DNA of 37,214 bases from Acanthamoeba castellanii str. Neff (taxonomy: Eukaryota; Discosea; Longamoebia; Acanthamoebidae): the NCBI RefSeq assembly GCF_000313135.1, contig NW_004457246.1:7836-45049 (forward strand), written 5' to 3'. Shown piece after piece: positions 10,389 to 20,600 of the stretch. The translations under genes and the position numbers were made by a program. The notes beneath the pieces are model-generated. The model was not told the origin of the DNA and ran no database searches. It was given only the letters and a program-made list of their open reading frames with translations. Numbering within the stretch: the first letter of the stretch is position 1; each line of letters starts with the position of its first letter.

Positions 10389-10640
10389 GCGGTATAGCAT
10401 GTCAATATCACACATGCAGATCCAAATCTTCAAAACTGCAAATCGAAAATGTCAAATCTCACACACAACAAAATTTCCACAGTCATTTTTGACCTCTAAT
10501 TTCAAATGAGTGCAAGTTAACAGTGGTCTAGCATGTCAATATTGAAGACCCATAAATCAAAAATGTCAAATCTCTGATGATTTTAGCAAAACACAATTTC
10601 CACCTCTCATTTCACATGCATGCAAGTTCATTGCTATTGT
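10389..10640. repeat. Diverged direct repeat, about 114-134 bp unit, two copies
   Basis: TAGCATGTCAATAT occurs at 10395-10408 and 10529-10542. AAATGTCAAATCTC occurs at 10447-10460 and 10561-10574. An ACAA..TTTCCAC word and an ATTTCA..TGCAAGTT word follow in the same order in both units. Spacing varies from 114 to 134, so the units have diverged by indels as well as substitutions. Confidence 0.75.
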
Positions 10641-11203
10641 TAATTGCAAGTCCTTAATGTCCTCCATACCTCCATTGTGCTTCTCAACTTCCCTAAATTG
10701 ATCAATAATCCTCAGAGGACTGCACCCCACCAACTGCAACTGTCAGCCTGTATACTCCATGAAGTGGAGTTGGGGGTCCAGCTGAGCCAAGGCAAGGGGT
10801 AGGGCACTGTGGAACTGGAGGCAAGCTGGCACATCATGCAGGCAAGATGCTGATGTAGGCAACAGATCTCTGTGTATCATGTCAGGTGCCCTGCAGCTTG
10901 GTCTTTGTGCATGTCCTAACACCCACCATGAGATCTGACAACAATCCCAGAAGGAGGAGGGGAAACTGTTGTGCCCACTTTTTCCTCTCTGGCACCTTGG
11001 CCAGCCTGTAGTTTGAGGCTGAAGGCATGAATTATCCACCATCAATGAGACCTGGCAGCTTCATGGCACAGTTCCTCCATGCAGTGGAGGCAGCCAAGTG
11101 GAGCTACAACAAAGATACTCTTGCAATGCCACACCAATGCTGTCCAGCAAAAGGGGCATGTGTGGACATTAGGCTGTGGGCAGCAACAAGCAACAAGAAG
11201 AGT

Positions 11204-11209
11204 AAAAAA
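11204..11209 (-). terminator. Pol III terminator of right tRNA-Tyr
   Basis: On the minus strand a T6 run follows the tRNA 3' end by five bases, a copy of the left one. Confidence 0.8.
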
Positions 11210-11213
11210 GAAT

Positions 11214-11309
11214 TCCGGCTGCCCGGACTCGAACCAGGAACCGATAGATGACTACCGAGGTGAGCATCAAGACTACAGTCTACCGCGCTACCAATTGCGC
11301 CACAGCCGG
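11214..11309 (-). tRNA. tRNA-Tyr (GTA) with 23-nt intron, second copy
   Basis: Identical to 8314-8409 in opposite orientation, including the intron (11250-11272) and both exons. The two genes converge toward the enclosed block, so each transcribes inward. Confidence 0.95.
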
Positions 11310-11440
11310 TTGTGTGGTCGGCTTGTCCTTACGTGGTCATGTGGTGCTCTCCAAAGTTGTGTTTTTATTACTTTGTTTATTTATTTGTTTGCTGTGATTA
11401 TAATTGTTTGAGGTGAGTGCAGCAGGCCATCTTCATCTCC

Positions 11441-13911
11441 ATGCGAAACAATTGGAAGCGTGGGTATACAGGATACCTAGCACTTGCCTAGAACAGCTAC
11501 TTACATTCTTTAACCACAAATTTCCCATACTAATCTCTTCAATCGCCCTCGATCTTGATTTTTGGCAGGCCCATCCTGTACGCTGGCAGCCAACGCCCAG
11601 GACCCAGCGGACAGTCTTCGGGCTCACTTCTCTTCGCCTTGCCTTCTACCGCCTCTTCTTCTTCTTCTCCGCTGTCCTGTCTCTTGCCTCGCCGCCTTCA
11701 CTCTCCCTCCCATCTCGCCCAGAATCAACCACATGTGCGCTCCAATAGGCCATCACCATCACCAAAGCCAGCGCCCAAGCCGTCTTCATCCTCATCTTCA
11801 TCATCTGCAGCCGCGGCCCCCTACGTCCACGATGAGCGGCCATCAACGAACACAAGGCGAGGCGAGCGCAACCCCAACCACCACCGCCGCCGCACCACCG
11901 CCTCAGCCCAGCACGCGGCCTCGGCCTCGGTCTCTGCGCGCTCGACAGACAGCGCTTCGGTCGAGCAGCTGAAGGAGACCTTCAACCGACTGCGGCAGCG
12001 CTTGTCGGCCGATGCCGGCGGCAGCGGCAAGCAGCAGCCGTGGCTGCTGTGGGACGTGGTGGCGGCCATCAAGCAGCTGGGCGGGGCCATGCAGCGGCTC
12101 AAGGTGCGGAGCGGCAAGCTGGGCGGGATCGAGCTCGACGTCGATGTCTTCCCGCTCGTGTGGCGCCTCGAGATCGACCAACTGCACCGCTTGAACGGCC
12201 TCATGAGCGCCCTGTCCACCCTGCCCGGCGCCGGCCGCGTCATGCAGGACATCATCGAGAACCTCTACGCCCAGGCACGCCACCACCGCACACGCCGCAC
12301 ACGCCGCACATATCGACTGACGCGAACGTGTGTGGACATGATGTCGTGTCGTGTGTGTCGTGTGTGTCGTGTGTGTCGTGCAGAACTCGCCGGTGAAGCC
12401 CGACGTGCGGGTGTACGGCAAGCTGATCGCCAGGTACGCGCGCAGCCGGCAGACGGAGCAGGCCTTTGCGGCGCTGGACCTGATGCGGGCGCACGGCCTG
12501 CACCCCAACCTGCGGGTCATCACCGCGCTCCTGCCGGTCTGCACCATGGCCACGGTCGAGCCCGTGTTCGACCAAATCCGCCGCCACGACCTCCGGCCCG
12601 ACCGCGTGTTCCTCGTGGGCACGCTCGAGCTCTACGCGCGCAGCCACGCGACCGACAAGCTGCTCGAGCTGCTGCGGGTCATGGAGCCCGAGTTTAAGGT
12701 GGCGCCCGACGTGCACATCTTTAATGTGGCGCTGCAGGGCTGCGTCAACGCGGAGGACCTCGCCGCCGGCTGGCGCGTGCGCGAAATGATGCGCGAGTTT
12801 AAGGTGGCGCCCGATCGCGCGTCGGTCGTGCAGCTGATCGCGCTCTGTAGCCAGAAGCAGCTGCGGTGGGACCAGCAGCGCCAGGCGTGGGGCCGCGCCG
12901 AGCGCCAGCGGCCGCACCCCTACGCGCGGCCCGACCCGCAGCAGGAGCTGATGGACCGCTGGCTGGGCGACGTCTTTGCCGACATGCGGCGGCACCGCAT
13001 CGTCCCCGACCAGACCATCTTCACCGCCCTCATGGCTTCAACTCCCCCGACATCGAGCGCGCCTGGGGCCTCTTCCAGATCATGCTCGACGCCGTACCTC
13101 ACCTCCCCCCCTCGTGTTCGGTGTGTGCGGTCGTGTGCGTGCGGCTGTGTGCGTGCGTGCGTGTGCGCGTGCGGCGTGTGCGGTACTGAGAACACAGCGT
13201 CATCAACAGGGCGTGGAGGCGAACGAGGTGGCGTACAATGTGTTGCTCAAGCGGTGCCGCGACCTGGCCGAGTGCGATCGCGGGCTGGCGCTGTGGGAGA
13301 CCATGCGGGCCAGCGGCGTGCCGCCCAGCGCCACCACCTTCGCGCTGCTGCTCCAGCTGTGCGGCCGCATGCCCGACGCGGTCGAGGGCGCGGCACGCGC
13401 GCAGCGGGTGTGGGACTCGATGGTGCACGAGCACGGGCGGCAGCCGGACCACGGCCACCTCGGCGCGCTGCTCTACGCGTGCGGCCGCACCGGCGACGTC
13501 GACGCCGCCCTGGCCCTGCTCGACGACGTCAAGCTCCGGTACGGCGTAGCGCCCATCGAAGACACCTTCACCTCGCTCCTCGACGGGCTCACCGCCCACA
13601 ACAACAACAACTCCAACGACAACGACGACGATAACGAAGTCGACGGTGATGGTGAAAGCGAGGAGCGCGATCGACAGTACGAGGCGTGCCTGCGGGTGAT
13701 GCGGCGGGCCGAGGCCGAGGGGGTCACGCCGCGCATGCAGAAGGTCAAGTACACGTTCAAGATGAGCATGCGCCGGGACCGGTTCGACGAGGCCGAGTGG
13801 CTGCTCGGGTGCATGCGCCGCAAGGGCCTCCCCGACGCGGCCCACCAGTCCTTCGCCGCCAGCCTCGCCTCGGCCAAGGCCGCCGCCTCCGTCGGTCTCG
13901 TTACCATGTAG
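11441..13911 (+). CDS. Pentatricopeptide-repeat protein, probably mitochondrial, with a 1-nt frameshift
   Basis: Secure exons are 11569-12274, 12384-13093 and 13210-13911. No ATG lies in frame in the first of these. A small first exon at 11441-11463 (MRNNWKRG) joins it in correct phase through a GTATAC donor and gives an Arg/Ser-rich, acid-poor N-terminus like a mitochondrial presequence. That start is tentative. The body carries several 35-residue PPR-like helix pairs (for example DVRVYGKLIARYARSRQTEQ; VEANEVAYNVLLKRC), which in known families bind organellar RNA one base per repeat. The frame breaks near 13033: FTALM must continue as GFNSPDIERAWGLF one frame over, so one base is missing. 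The second exon is 710 rather than 711 bases, consistent with this. Its first intron starts with GC (12275). An acidic Asn/Asp insert lies at 13597-13665. Confidence 0.8.
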
Positions 13912-13939
13912 CGCCCAACCAACCCAACAAACAAACAAA

Positions 13940-13985
13940 CAATATAACTGTGATGATAATGATGATGACGATGATGATGGTGGTG
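13940..13985 (+). repeat. GATGAT simple repeat 3' of the PPR gene
   Basis: A trinucleotide array of ATG/GAT units with interruptions, between the PPR stop codon and the convergent DJ-1 gene. Short AAC/AACA repeats (13925-13945) precede it. Confidence 0.75.
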
Positions 13986-14043
13986 GATGCCACGTGTATT
14001 GGTGGCTCGATCATGGTCTAGAGTGCTACAACTAGTACTGCTA

Positions 14044-14866
14044 CTACTCGAGGAGGTTGAGGATGGCCTTCATGAAGGCCGGGAGGTCCTTGGGGAGCTG
14101 GGCGCTGACCAGCTTGCCGTCGACCACGCACGGCTCGTCGACCCACTCGGCGCCAGCGTTGACGAGGTCGTCTGCGACGATGCACAACAATAAGAAAGAA
14201 GAAGAAGAAGAGGCGACAGCGCAAGGGGGGAGGGTTGAAGCGCGTACCCTGGACGGCCGGGTGCGAGGTCACCTTCTTGCCCTTGACGACCTTGGCGCTG
14301 ATGGGCACCCACGCGCCGTGGCAGATGAAGCCGACCACAGCGCCAGCCTACGCGCCACCGATGCAGAAAGGACGACGTAGTCAGCAGAGATGGAAACGTA
14401 GAGAAGAAGAGATTGTGGAGGCGAGCGTTGTTGGTTTGTTTACCTCGGCGGCGTCGTGGACGAGCTTGTTGCACTCGGGTAGCGCCTCAGCCTGTCCGTG
14501 CAGAAGCCGCCAGGCACCACCAGGGCCTTCACCTCGGCCGGGTTGATGTCCTACGTGAATGGATGTGGCCAGGTTAGCGCTACGCAGCAGCGCCACGCGG
14601 TTCAACTCAAGATCATGAAGATGTCGGTGATTGGCAGAATGGACTCCGAGAGAGAAAGATTGAGTTGATTGTGGGGGGGGGGTAAGTACGGAGAAGACGG
14701 CGTCAGAGGTGCCCCAGTAGCCCTCCTTGCTCTGGTAGACCTTCTTGGCCTGGGGACCTACGGCCTTGACCGTGTAGCCGGCCTCCTCGAGGCGAAGGCG
14801 CGGGTAGTGGAACTCCACCGTCTCGTACGAGTCCTCGACCAGCACCACACACAGACCCTTCGACAT
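14044..14866 (-). CDS. DJ-1/PfpI family glutamine-amidotransferase-like protein, with a 1-nt frameshift
   Basis: Four exons: 14866-14690, 14550-14444, 14347-14248 and 14171-14044. The intact product would be 170 aa, the usual PfpI/DJ-1 size. The first strand and helix read LCVVLVEDSYETVEFHYPRL. The mid-motif is VKALVVPGGF. The nucleophile elbow is GFICHGAW with Cys104. The C-terminal half carries VVDGKLVSAQLPKDLPAF. Family members include proteases, glyoxalases/deglycases and chaperones of the cytosol. The exact activity is not predictable. Exon 2 is 107 bases, whereas the flanking phases need 108: after TDRLRRYP the family-like frame resumes as ECNKLVHDAAE, so one base is missing near 14478. 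Sequencing or assembly error is likeliest because the rest is intact. Confidence 0.82.
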
Positions 14867-15173
14867 CTCTTCTCTGTATCCTTCTTGTTGTGTTGCGTGC
14901 AGTGAAAAAAAAGACACAACCGTATCTTTCTATTCTATTTCTTTTCTGATTTCTTTGTTTCTTTCTCACCAACTGATTTGGTTTGTGCTGGACAAGAAGA
15001 GAAGCAACGCGCCGTGTTGTGGCCACCACTCCAGACGTATACAACCAAAGCACTTCTTCTTTATGTGTTCTAGATGATAGGCATGGTAAGAGAGACAATG
15101 AGAGTGTGTTTGGAGTGGTGGTACACAGTCAAAGGGTTTGGGTCGTTCGTGGTTAAGACGCCAAAGGGCCGCT
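14867..15173. other. Intergenic: DJ-1 gene promoter and 3' flank of small orphan
   Basis: About 300 bases between two minus-strand genes. The segment 14905-14970 is pyrimidine/T-rich on the plus strand. No gene or RNA fold was seen. Confidence 0.5.
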
Positions 15174-15704
15174 TTACCAGCCAGCGACCTTTGTGTGGGA
15201 GCTGTGCGCAGCGTCATCGCCCTGAACCTCGCTCTTGATGCGGTCGTAGGTGATCATCTGCGGGTTGACCTCCTGCCAGTAGTCATTGATGAGCGTAATC
15301 TGCGTTCCGGCCTTGATGAACGGATCGGCGTAGAACACCATGTTCTGTTTGTCACCCATACCCCAAAGCAACAAGCACGTCCATACGTTAGACTGATGTA
15401 ATCGCATCATCCAAAAACGAAAGAGAGAAAGTCAAAAAAGAACGAAAGCGAAGAGGGGGGGGCGGTGCCTTGGCCTTCATGTTCTTGAGAACAGTGCCGA
15501 GGCCGCCCATGGCAGCGACGTGCTTCTGAAGCTCAGTGTACTCTGCGAAGAAAAGATGAGTCGCTCGATCCAGAAGATTACGGTAAACTGTAAATCTTGC
15601 GCACCAAGGTCGAGGTCCTTAGGGAACTGAGCGTTGGGCTGGCCGAACTTCTTGAAAACGGCGGCCACCTGGTAGTACCTCTCATCTTCTTCACCCTGAG
15701 ACAT
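15174..15704 (-). CDS. Small orphan protein, 114 aa
   Basis: Three exons: 15704-15605, 15542-15469 and 15344-15174. They join in phase (100+74+171 = 345 bases). I do not recognise the family. The protein starts MSQGEEDERYYQVAAVFKKF, has a central helix (EYTELQKHVAAMGGLGTVLK) and ends with YDRIKSEVQGDD followed by a Ser/His-rich tail. No signal peptide or membrane segment is present, so it is probably cytosolic. The second intron begins GCACCG, a GC donor. The exon boundaries are supported by phase only, so the middle exon is the least certain part. The gene is divergent from the first Ras gene, about 300 bases away. Confidence 0.6.
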
Positions 15705-15910
15705 CTTGCTTCTGTGGTTTGATCAAATCTTCTTTTGTTGTCGTGTCTGTTTTCTGTTGGGGTGTACTTCATTTCGTGTTGTTGCTCTGTTATTTTGTGC
15801 AGACTTGATTCCTTTTCTGAACCACTCCCCGTCCCTTCGCGCAGCTAACCTTTGGTCCAAAGGTGTTTGTTTCAGGCCTCCTTGTCTGGGTTAACGCTCC
15901 TCGAATGACC

Positions 15911-15940
15911 TTTCGAGTTAAAAATTAGCCAACCAATAGG
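15911..15940 (+). promoter_or_regulatory. Upstream element shared by both Ras genes (copy 1)
   Basis: TTCGAGTTAAAA, a short gap, then CCAATAGG, ending 63 bases before the first Ras ATG. A matching block lies at 16847-16873 before the second Ras gene. The CCAAT core suggests an NF-Y-type box; that is an inference. Confidence 0.5.
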
Positions 15941-16002
15941 CCACCACTCGGTGTTAAACACAAAAGGGCGTGGGGGGAGGTAGGCGCGACAAAACAAAAT
16001 CA

Positions 16003-16671
16003 ATGGAGCAGACGGCCACATACAGGTTGATCGTTGTGGGAGCAGGCGGGGTGGGCAAGTCCACCATCGTCCTGCAACTTGTCCAGAATCAGTTTTTCGA
16101 GGAGTTTGACCCCACAGTGGAGGGGCTCTAACCAAGCAGCTCCGAATTGACCACGAGCTGTGCCGTCTCGACATACTAGACATCGCCGGCCAAGCCGAAT
16201 TCAGGTGCGACCATCACAATCTGTTAATTGCAACATACTTCTTTTCTATACTCATACATGCGTGTTGTGTTTAGTGCTCTCCGGGATCAGTACCAGCGAA
16301 GCTGCGACGGCGTGTTGTGCGTCTACGACATGACCTCCCGCAACTCGTTCGACGAGGTGGCGTGGTTCAGGGAAGGAGTCCTACGCGCGCAGGAGGACGC
16401 CGCCACAGTGCCCACGGTGCTGGTGGCCAACAAGTGCGATCTGGCTGACAACAAGCGCGAGGTGGCGGCCCAGGAGGGCGCCCGGCTGGCTGAATCCTGG
16501 ACCGGCTGCCGGTTTCTGGAGTCGTCGGCCAAGTCGCGCATCAACATCGACGAGGCCTTCGTCGAACTGGTGCGCGCCATCAGAGCCGCACCGGGCGACG
16601 CCAATAGGCGAGTGCCTGGCCACAGGCGCCGCGCCAAGAGCGGTCGGTCTCGAGGGTGCACCTGCTCTTGA
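16003..16671 (+). CDS. Ras-family small GTPase 1, with a 1-nt frameshift (possible pseudogene)
   Basis: Exons are 16003-16204 and 16275-16671. The G1 loop is [11 protein letters not shown], switch II is [11 protein letters not shown] (catalytic Gln kept), the guanine motif is ANKCDL and G5 is SSAK. The C-terminus is basic and ends CTCS, a CaaX box predicted to be farnesylated, so the protein would sit on membranes. The intron lies within the switch II codon AG|T, the same place as in the neighbour. Exon 1 is 202 bases against 203 in the paralogue: at about 16127-16132 the frame hits TAA where the paralogue reads SYTKQ, so one base is missing. Everything after the lesion is intact, with conservative differences from the paralogue, so either an assembly error or a very young pseudogene fits. 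Confidence 0.85.
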
Positions 16672-16846
16672 TATATAGGTTTTGTGCTTCAATAAGAAAT
16701 TTGTTCTTTTGTATGAATCAGCAGAGCGTCGAGTGCGTCAGTGTGGTACAAACACTTGACTGTTGAAGTTGTGAAGAGAGGGGCGGGATAGAGAAAGTGT
16801 GCCATCTTGTTGGTATAGTTAATGGTAATGCTCTGCCCAATGGCCA

Positions 16847-16873
16847 TTCGAGTTAAAATTGTCCACCAATAGG
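16847..16873 (+). promoter_or_regulatory. Upstream element shared by both Ras genes (copy 2)
   Basis: ATTCGAGTTAAAATT followed by CCACCAATAGG, ending 57 bases before the second Ras ATG. Its conservation with copy 1 amid diverged flanks suggests function or a recent tandem duplication that included the promoter. Confidence 0.5.
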
Positions 16874-16929
16874 ACTGAGCTCTTGGGACAAGAAAACAAG
16901 GCACAAAGGCAGTGTATGCATAAAAACCA

Positions 16930-17583
16930 ATGGAGCAAAGGGCCACTTACATGTTGGTCGTTGTGGGAGCGGGCGGGGTGGGCAAGTCCGCAATTGTCTT
17001 GCAACTCGTTGACAACCACTTTGTGGACGAATATGATCCCTCACTAGAGCACTCCTACACTAAGCAGCTCCATATCGACTATGAGCTATGCACACTCGAC
17101 ATACTTGACATTGCTGGCCAAGACGAGTACAGGTAAATCACATATTGTATTTAATATTGTTATTTTTTTTAAAACTACTTCTTCTGTGTTTTCAGTGGAC
17201 CCAGATTCCAGTACAGAAGCTGTGACGGCGCGTTGTGTGTCTACGACATGACCTCCCGCGACTCGTTTGACGAGGTGGCGCGGTTCAGGGACGAGGTCTT
17301 GCACGCGCAGAACACCGCCACTGTGCCCACGGTGCTGGTGGCGAACAAGTGCGATCTGGCCGACACCAAGCGCGTGGTGGCGGCCCGGGAAGGCGCCCGG
17401 CTGGCCGAGTCCTGGGGCGGCTGCAGATTCCTGGAGTCGTCGGCCAAGTCGCGCATCAACATCGACGAGGCCTTCATCGAGCTGGTGCGCGCCATCCGAG
17501 CCGCACCGGGCCACGCCAACGGAGGCCGCAGGCGCGGCGGCCGCGCCAAGAGTGGTCGGTCTCGAGGGTGCATCTGCTCTTGA
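16930..17583 (+). CDS. Ras-family small GTPase 2
   Basis: Exons are 16930-17132 and 17196-17583, encoding 196 aa. The G1 loop GAGGVGKSA (residues 13-21) keeps both glycines equivalent to H-Ras 12 and 13. Switch II is DIAGQDEYR with the Gln61 equivalent. NKCDL and SSAK complete the nucleotide pocket. The effector loop reads YDPSLEHSY where classical Ras has YDPTIEDSY, so the switch threonine (H-Ras Thr35) is Ser and Asp38 is His. The basic tail ends CICS, a CaaX box. Ras proteins relay receptor signals at the plasma membrane. The altered effector loop predicts different partners. The gene is tandem with its paralogue and converges on the NHL gene with only 46 bases between stop codons. Confidence 0.92.
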
Positions 17584-17629
17584 TGGTGGTCGTGAAGGCG
17601 GTGGTGATGAAGATCAGATATAGGGTTGG

Positions 17630-20600
17630 TCAGACTACAATTGCAAAGCTGTGGTTGAGGGCTATGACGTTGGTCATTGCTGTCGTCATCTTCGGCTCCT
17701 TGTCGGTGATGCGCAGCTTGATCTCGAACACGATGGCGTCGCTTTGACACACTCCACCATCATCTTCCCCTTCTCCTTCGCCCTCCACCTCGTCCGCGCA
17801 AAAGTAGGCCTTGGCCTCGACGTATACCACCTCGTCGCGCTTCGTTCTTTTCTTCGGCTTCGTCTTCGCCAGCGCCTCGATCGTGAAGCCGATGACGACG
17901 GCTCCGTCATCTTCCGCCCGACCGGGCAAGCGGCCCTTCGCCTGGGCCAACTTGATCCACGACTCCGGGACCAGATGGACCTTCCATTCCCCTGTTCTGG
18001 CGTGAGCGTGCGAGAACGTGCGGTGTGTGCGGTGTGGCGGTCGTACCGGCGGAAATGTGGTGTTTTGGGGGTGCGGTAAGCTTCAGCGCAAACTGACCGT
18101 TGGGCGTGTCGGCCACGTGCAGCGTCGCCTCGATGGGCTGGCGCTGGAGGCCGAGGTAGGCCGGAACGGGCCGCGTGGAATCGGTCGTCGTTGAAGGCTC
18201 GGGCACGGCCGCAGTCAGCCTGGGGACGCCCGTGATATCGAGCGTCTTCACCCCGCGCGTTGCGAGGTTGAGCAACCTCAGCGCATGGTTGTTGGTATCG
18301 CACACCACCACGACCGGCTCTCCTGATCCTGGTGTGGTATCGTGTGCGGGTGTGCGGTTCAGTTAGACCACTGTTGGTTGACGTGCGCTCGCACAAATAA
18401 AGGTAACGTTACCGTTCAAAGAGTGCAGGGCCAGGCCGGTCGGCTCTGCAAACGCGGCCTCGACCCCGGTTCCGTCGATCAGTGCCGCGCGGCCTGTCAC
18501 CTCGTCATATCAACGTCGTGGCCTCAATGCGCATCACACGATAGAAACGACGTATACTGCTCACGCACGACGCCCAGGACTGCGTGGTGTGTACCGGTGC
18601 CGGCGAGAGTGACGACGGCCTTCTTGCGTGGATCGACGAGCTTGAGGCGGTGGTTGTAGGTGTCCGAAACCACCACGGAGCCTCCGAGCCCCTTCCTCGC
18701 CGCTCCGGCGGCCGCCGGAATGTAGAGCACGCCCAGCGGGTGCTGCAACCGCGCGGCCGTGCCCTTGCCGTCGGCGTCGCCGAAGGCGAACAGGTCCGAT
18801 GGGTCCAGCCCTGTTGTTAGGGAGAGTCAGGCCAGCTCTGCGTGTGGGGCACGAATGGGCGGTAATTTGGGGGTCGCGAGCGCTCACCTCCGCCGACGAT
18901 AGTCTCGGTATAGCTCCGATCCTGTCCGAAGTGTGTGGCGCGCACGGTGCTCGATTCGGCGTCGGCCACGAAGAGGGACACGTCGCCCTTTTTGCTGTCG
19001 TGGGCCACACTCAATCCTGATGGAACACGCCGTGTCGTGTAAAGCCGATGAAAAAACGGTGCGAGGGCCATCTACGCACTAACGCACCTGATGGCTGCGC
19101 CCAGCCCGACTGCAAGATGTCGTCATCATGGTTGAAGTTTAGCTCCGACCCGCTTCCGCTCACCAGCGAGATCTCTTCGCCTTCGTAGGCACACCATTTA
19201 TAAATTATTATTATTCTAATCATGTTTAATTCGAATAGACAAGAAATAAAATAAATAAATTAATCAATAAATACTGGGGCGTACTCTGTTCGTTGTACTT
19301 CCATATCTGGTGGGTGCCGGCCATGGCAATATAGAGGTCGTGCCCGTGGCTGGCCACGTCCCACGGGTTGCTTAGGCTCCACTCGAGCGCCCTTCCGCCG
19401 CCCTTCCGCTCGTAGCCTCGCTGCCCTACGCGCGGAGAGATAAGTCGGCTTTGGCGTTCGTCGAGGGAACAGGGGGAAGTGATGAGTGCAAACCTGTGCC
19501 GGCCACGGTCACCACCCGCTCCTCGGCCAGCCGGACGCAGCGAATGCAGTGATTCTCGCTGTCGGCCACGTACAGCTTGTCTGCGATAAGGAGACGTGAG
19601 TGATTGACAGCAGGCTGGTTGGTTGGTTCGAGGGGAATCAACGCACCTTCACCGGCGTAGGACAGGCCGAGCGGAGAATGAAAGCGTGCGGTGGCGTAGT
19701 CTCCGTCCACGAGACCAGTAGTGGCATCGTCGCCTGAGCAGCAATAAATACAGTAATTAATTCTGTCAAAATAATTATAAAACCAACAAATGAAAAAAGG
19801 GAATATGAGTTGAGTTGGGGGAGTACTGCCGATTGCTGTCCTGAACGCGCCGTCGAGGGAGAGCACGAGAATGCGGTGGTGGCCCGAGTCGGCGACGAAC
19901 ATTCGGTCACCCTCGCGATCGACCGCTACGCCGTGTGGAAACCTGCCGCACAAGTGAGATACTCAGCGCGAATCACACCACTCCAGCAGAAGCTTAAGAT
20001 CGTACCGTAGGGGCGCCTGGCCCAGGGCCAGCTTGTCCTTCTCGAGCGCGAGCTGGACCGGCTTGCGATTGAGCGGAGGCAATGCCTGACCATCATCTTC
20101 TTCTTCGTCATCGTCGTCGACGTCATTTTGCTTCCCCTTGTCCACCACGGTCGTCTGTGGCTCAGCCTGCTGGCTACCATCGCCATCGTCGTCGCTCGAG
20201 GCCTTCCTGCGCTGCGTGAACTCGACCACTTGCCTGCGGATCTGGCGCAGATCGGACTCGGCCGCATAGAGGAGGAGCAGGGAGTCGACGAGCGCTTGGA
20301 GTTCGTTCATCTTCTGCTGCCCGCCGCCCACGGTGATGTACACGAGGCTCCCCGATGGCGAGATCACCGCCAGCGAAGGCCACCCGCCCGCGCCAATGTG
20401 TCTTATGGCGGGCCAGATCATACGTGTGCGGTGGTGTGTGCGTGTGCGGTGGTGCGTGTGCGGTGAATATCTTGAGAATTCGAGGGAGACGTAGCGGGTC
20501 AGGGGTACCTCCATAGGTGACGATCGGGGTCGTTGACGCAGGGGTGGTCGATTTCGTGTTTGATGATGGCGTCCCTCACGCTGGCGTCCTCCTTCTCGTT

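Larger units (their letters stand above)
8305..11318. mobile_element. 3.0-kb CpG-depleted block with tRNA-containing terminal inverted repeats (putative element)
   Basis: This block has 197-bp terminal inverted repeats, each with a tRNA-Tyr, and an internal tRNA-Ser. Outside the tRNAs there is almost no CpG: none from 8884 to 10129 and none from about 10446 to 11213. TG and CA are correspondingly abundant. Neighbouring DNA is CpG-rich. No open frame looks like a protein, and there is no transposase, integrase or reverse-transcriptase motif. It holds a G-rich array, a diverged direct repeat and short repeats. I see no obvious target-site duplication outside the arms (left flank ends GTGA, right flank begins CGGC). 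Calling it mobile is an inference from the terminal repeats. A tRNA-gene palindrome made by segmental duplication, with methylation-driven decay between, is equally possible. Confidence 0.5.
11122..11318 (-). repeat. Right arm of the perfect 197-bp inverted repeat
   Basis: This is the exact reverse complement of 8305-8501. Perfect identity beside a degraded interior implies recent duplication or ongoing gene conversion between the arms. Confidence 0.95.

Noticed and set aside
8410..11213. Vertebrate contamination as the source of the CpG-poor block
   Set aside because: The composition is vertebrate-like, but the block is joined on both sides by identical tRNA-bearing arms and by host genes, and I recognise no vertebrate repeat. 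It cannot be fully excluded without long reads.
11569..11972. Open frame starting MCAPIGHHHHQ as the N-terminus of the PPR protein
   Set aside because: It is in another frame and stops before the PPR region. The frame continuous with the PPR domain has no ATG there, so an upstream exon is more likely.
14044..14866. Recent bacterial transfer of the DJ-1/PfpI gene
   Set aside because: It has three introns and local base composition, and the family is widespread in eukaryotes, so nothing indicates recent transfer.
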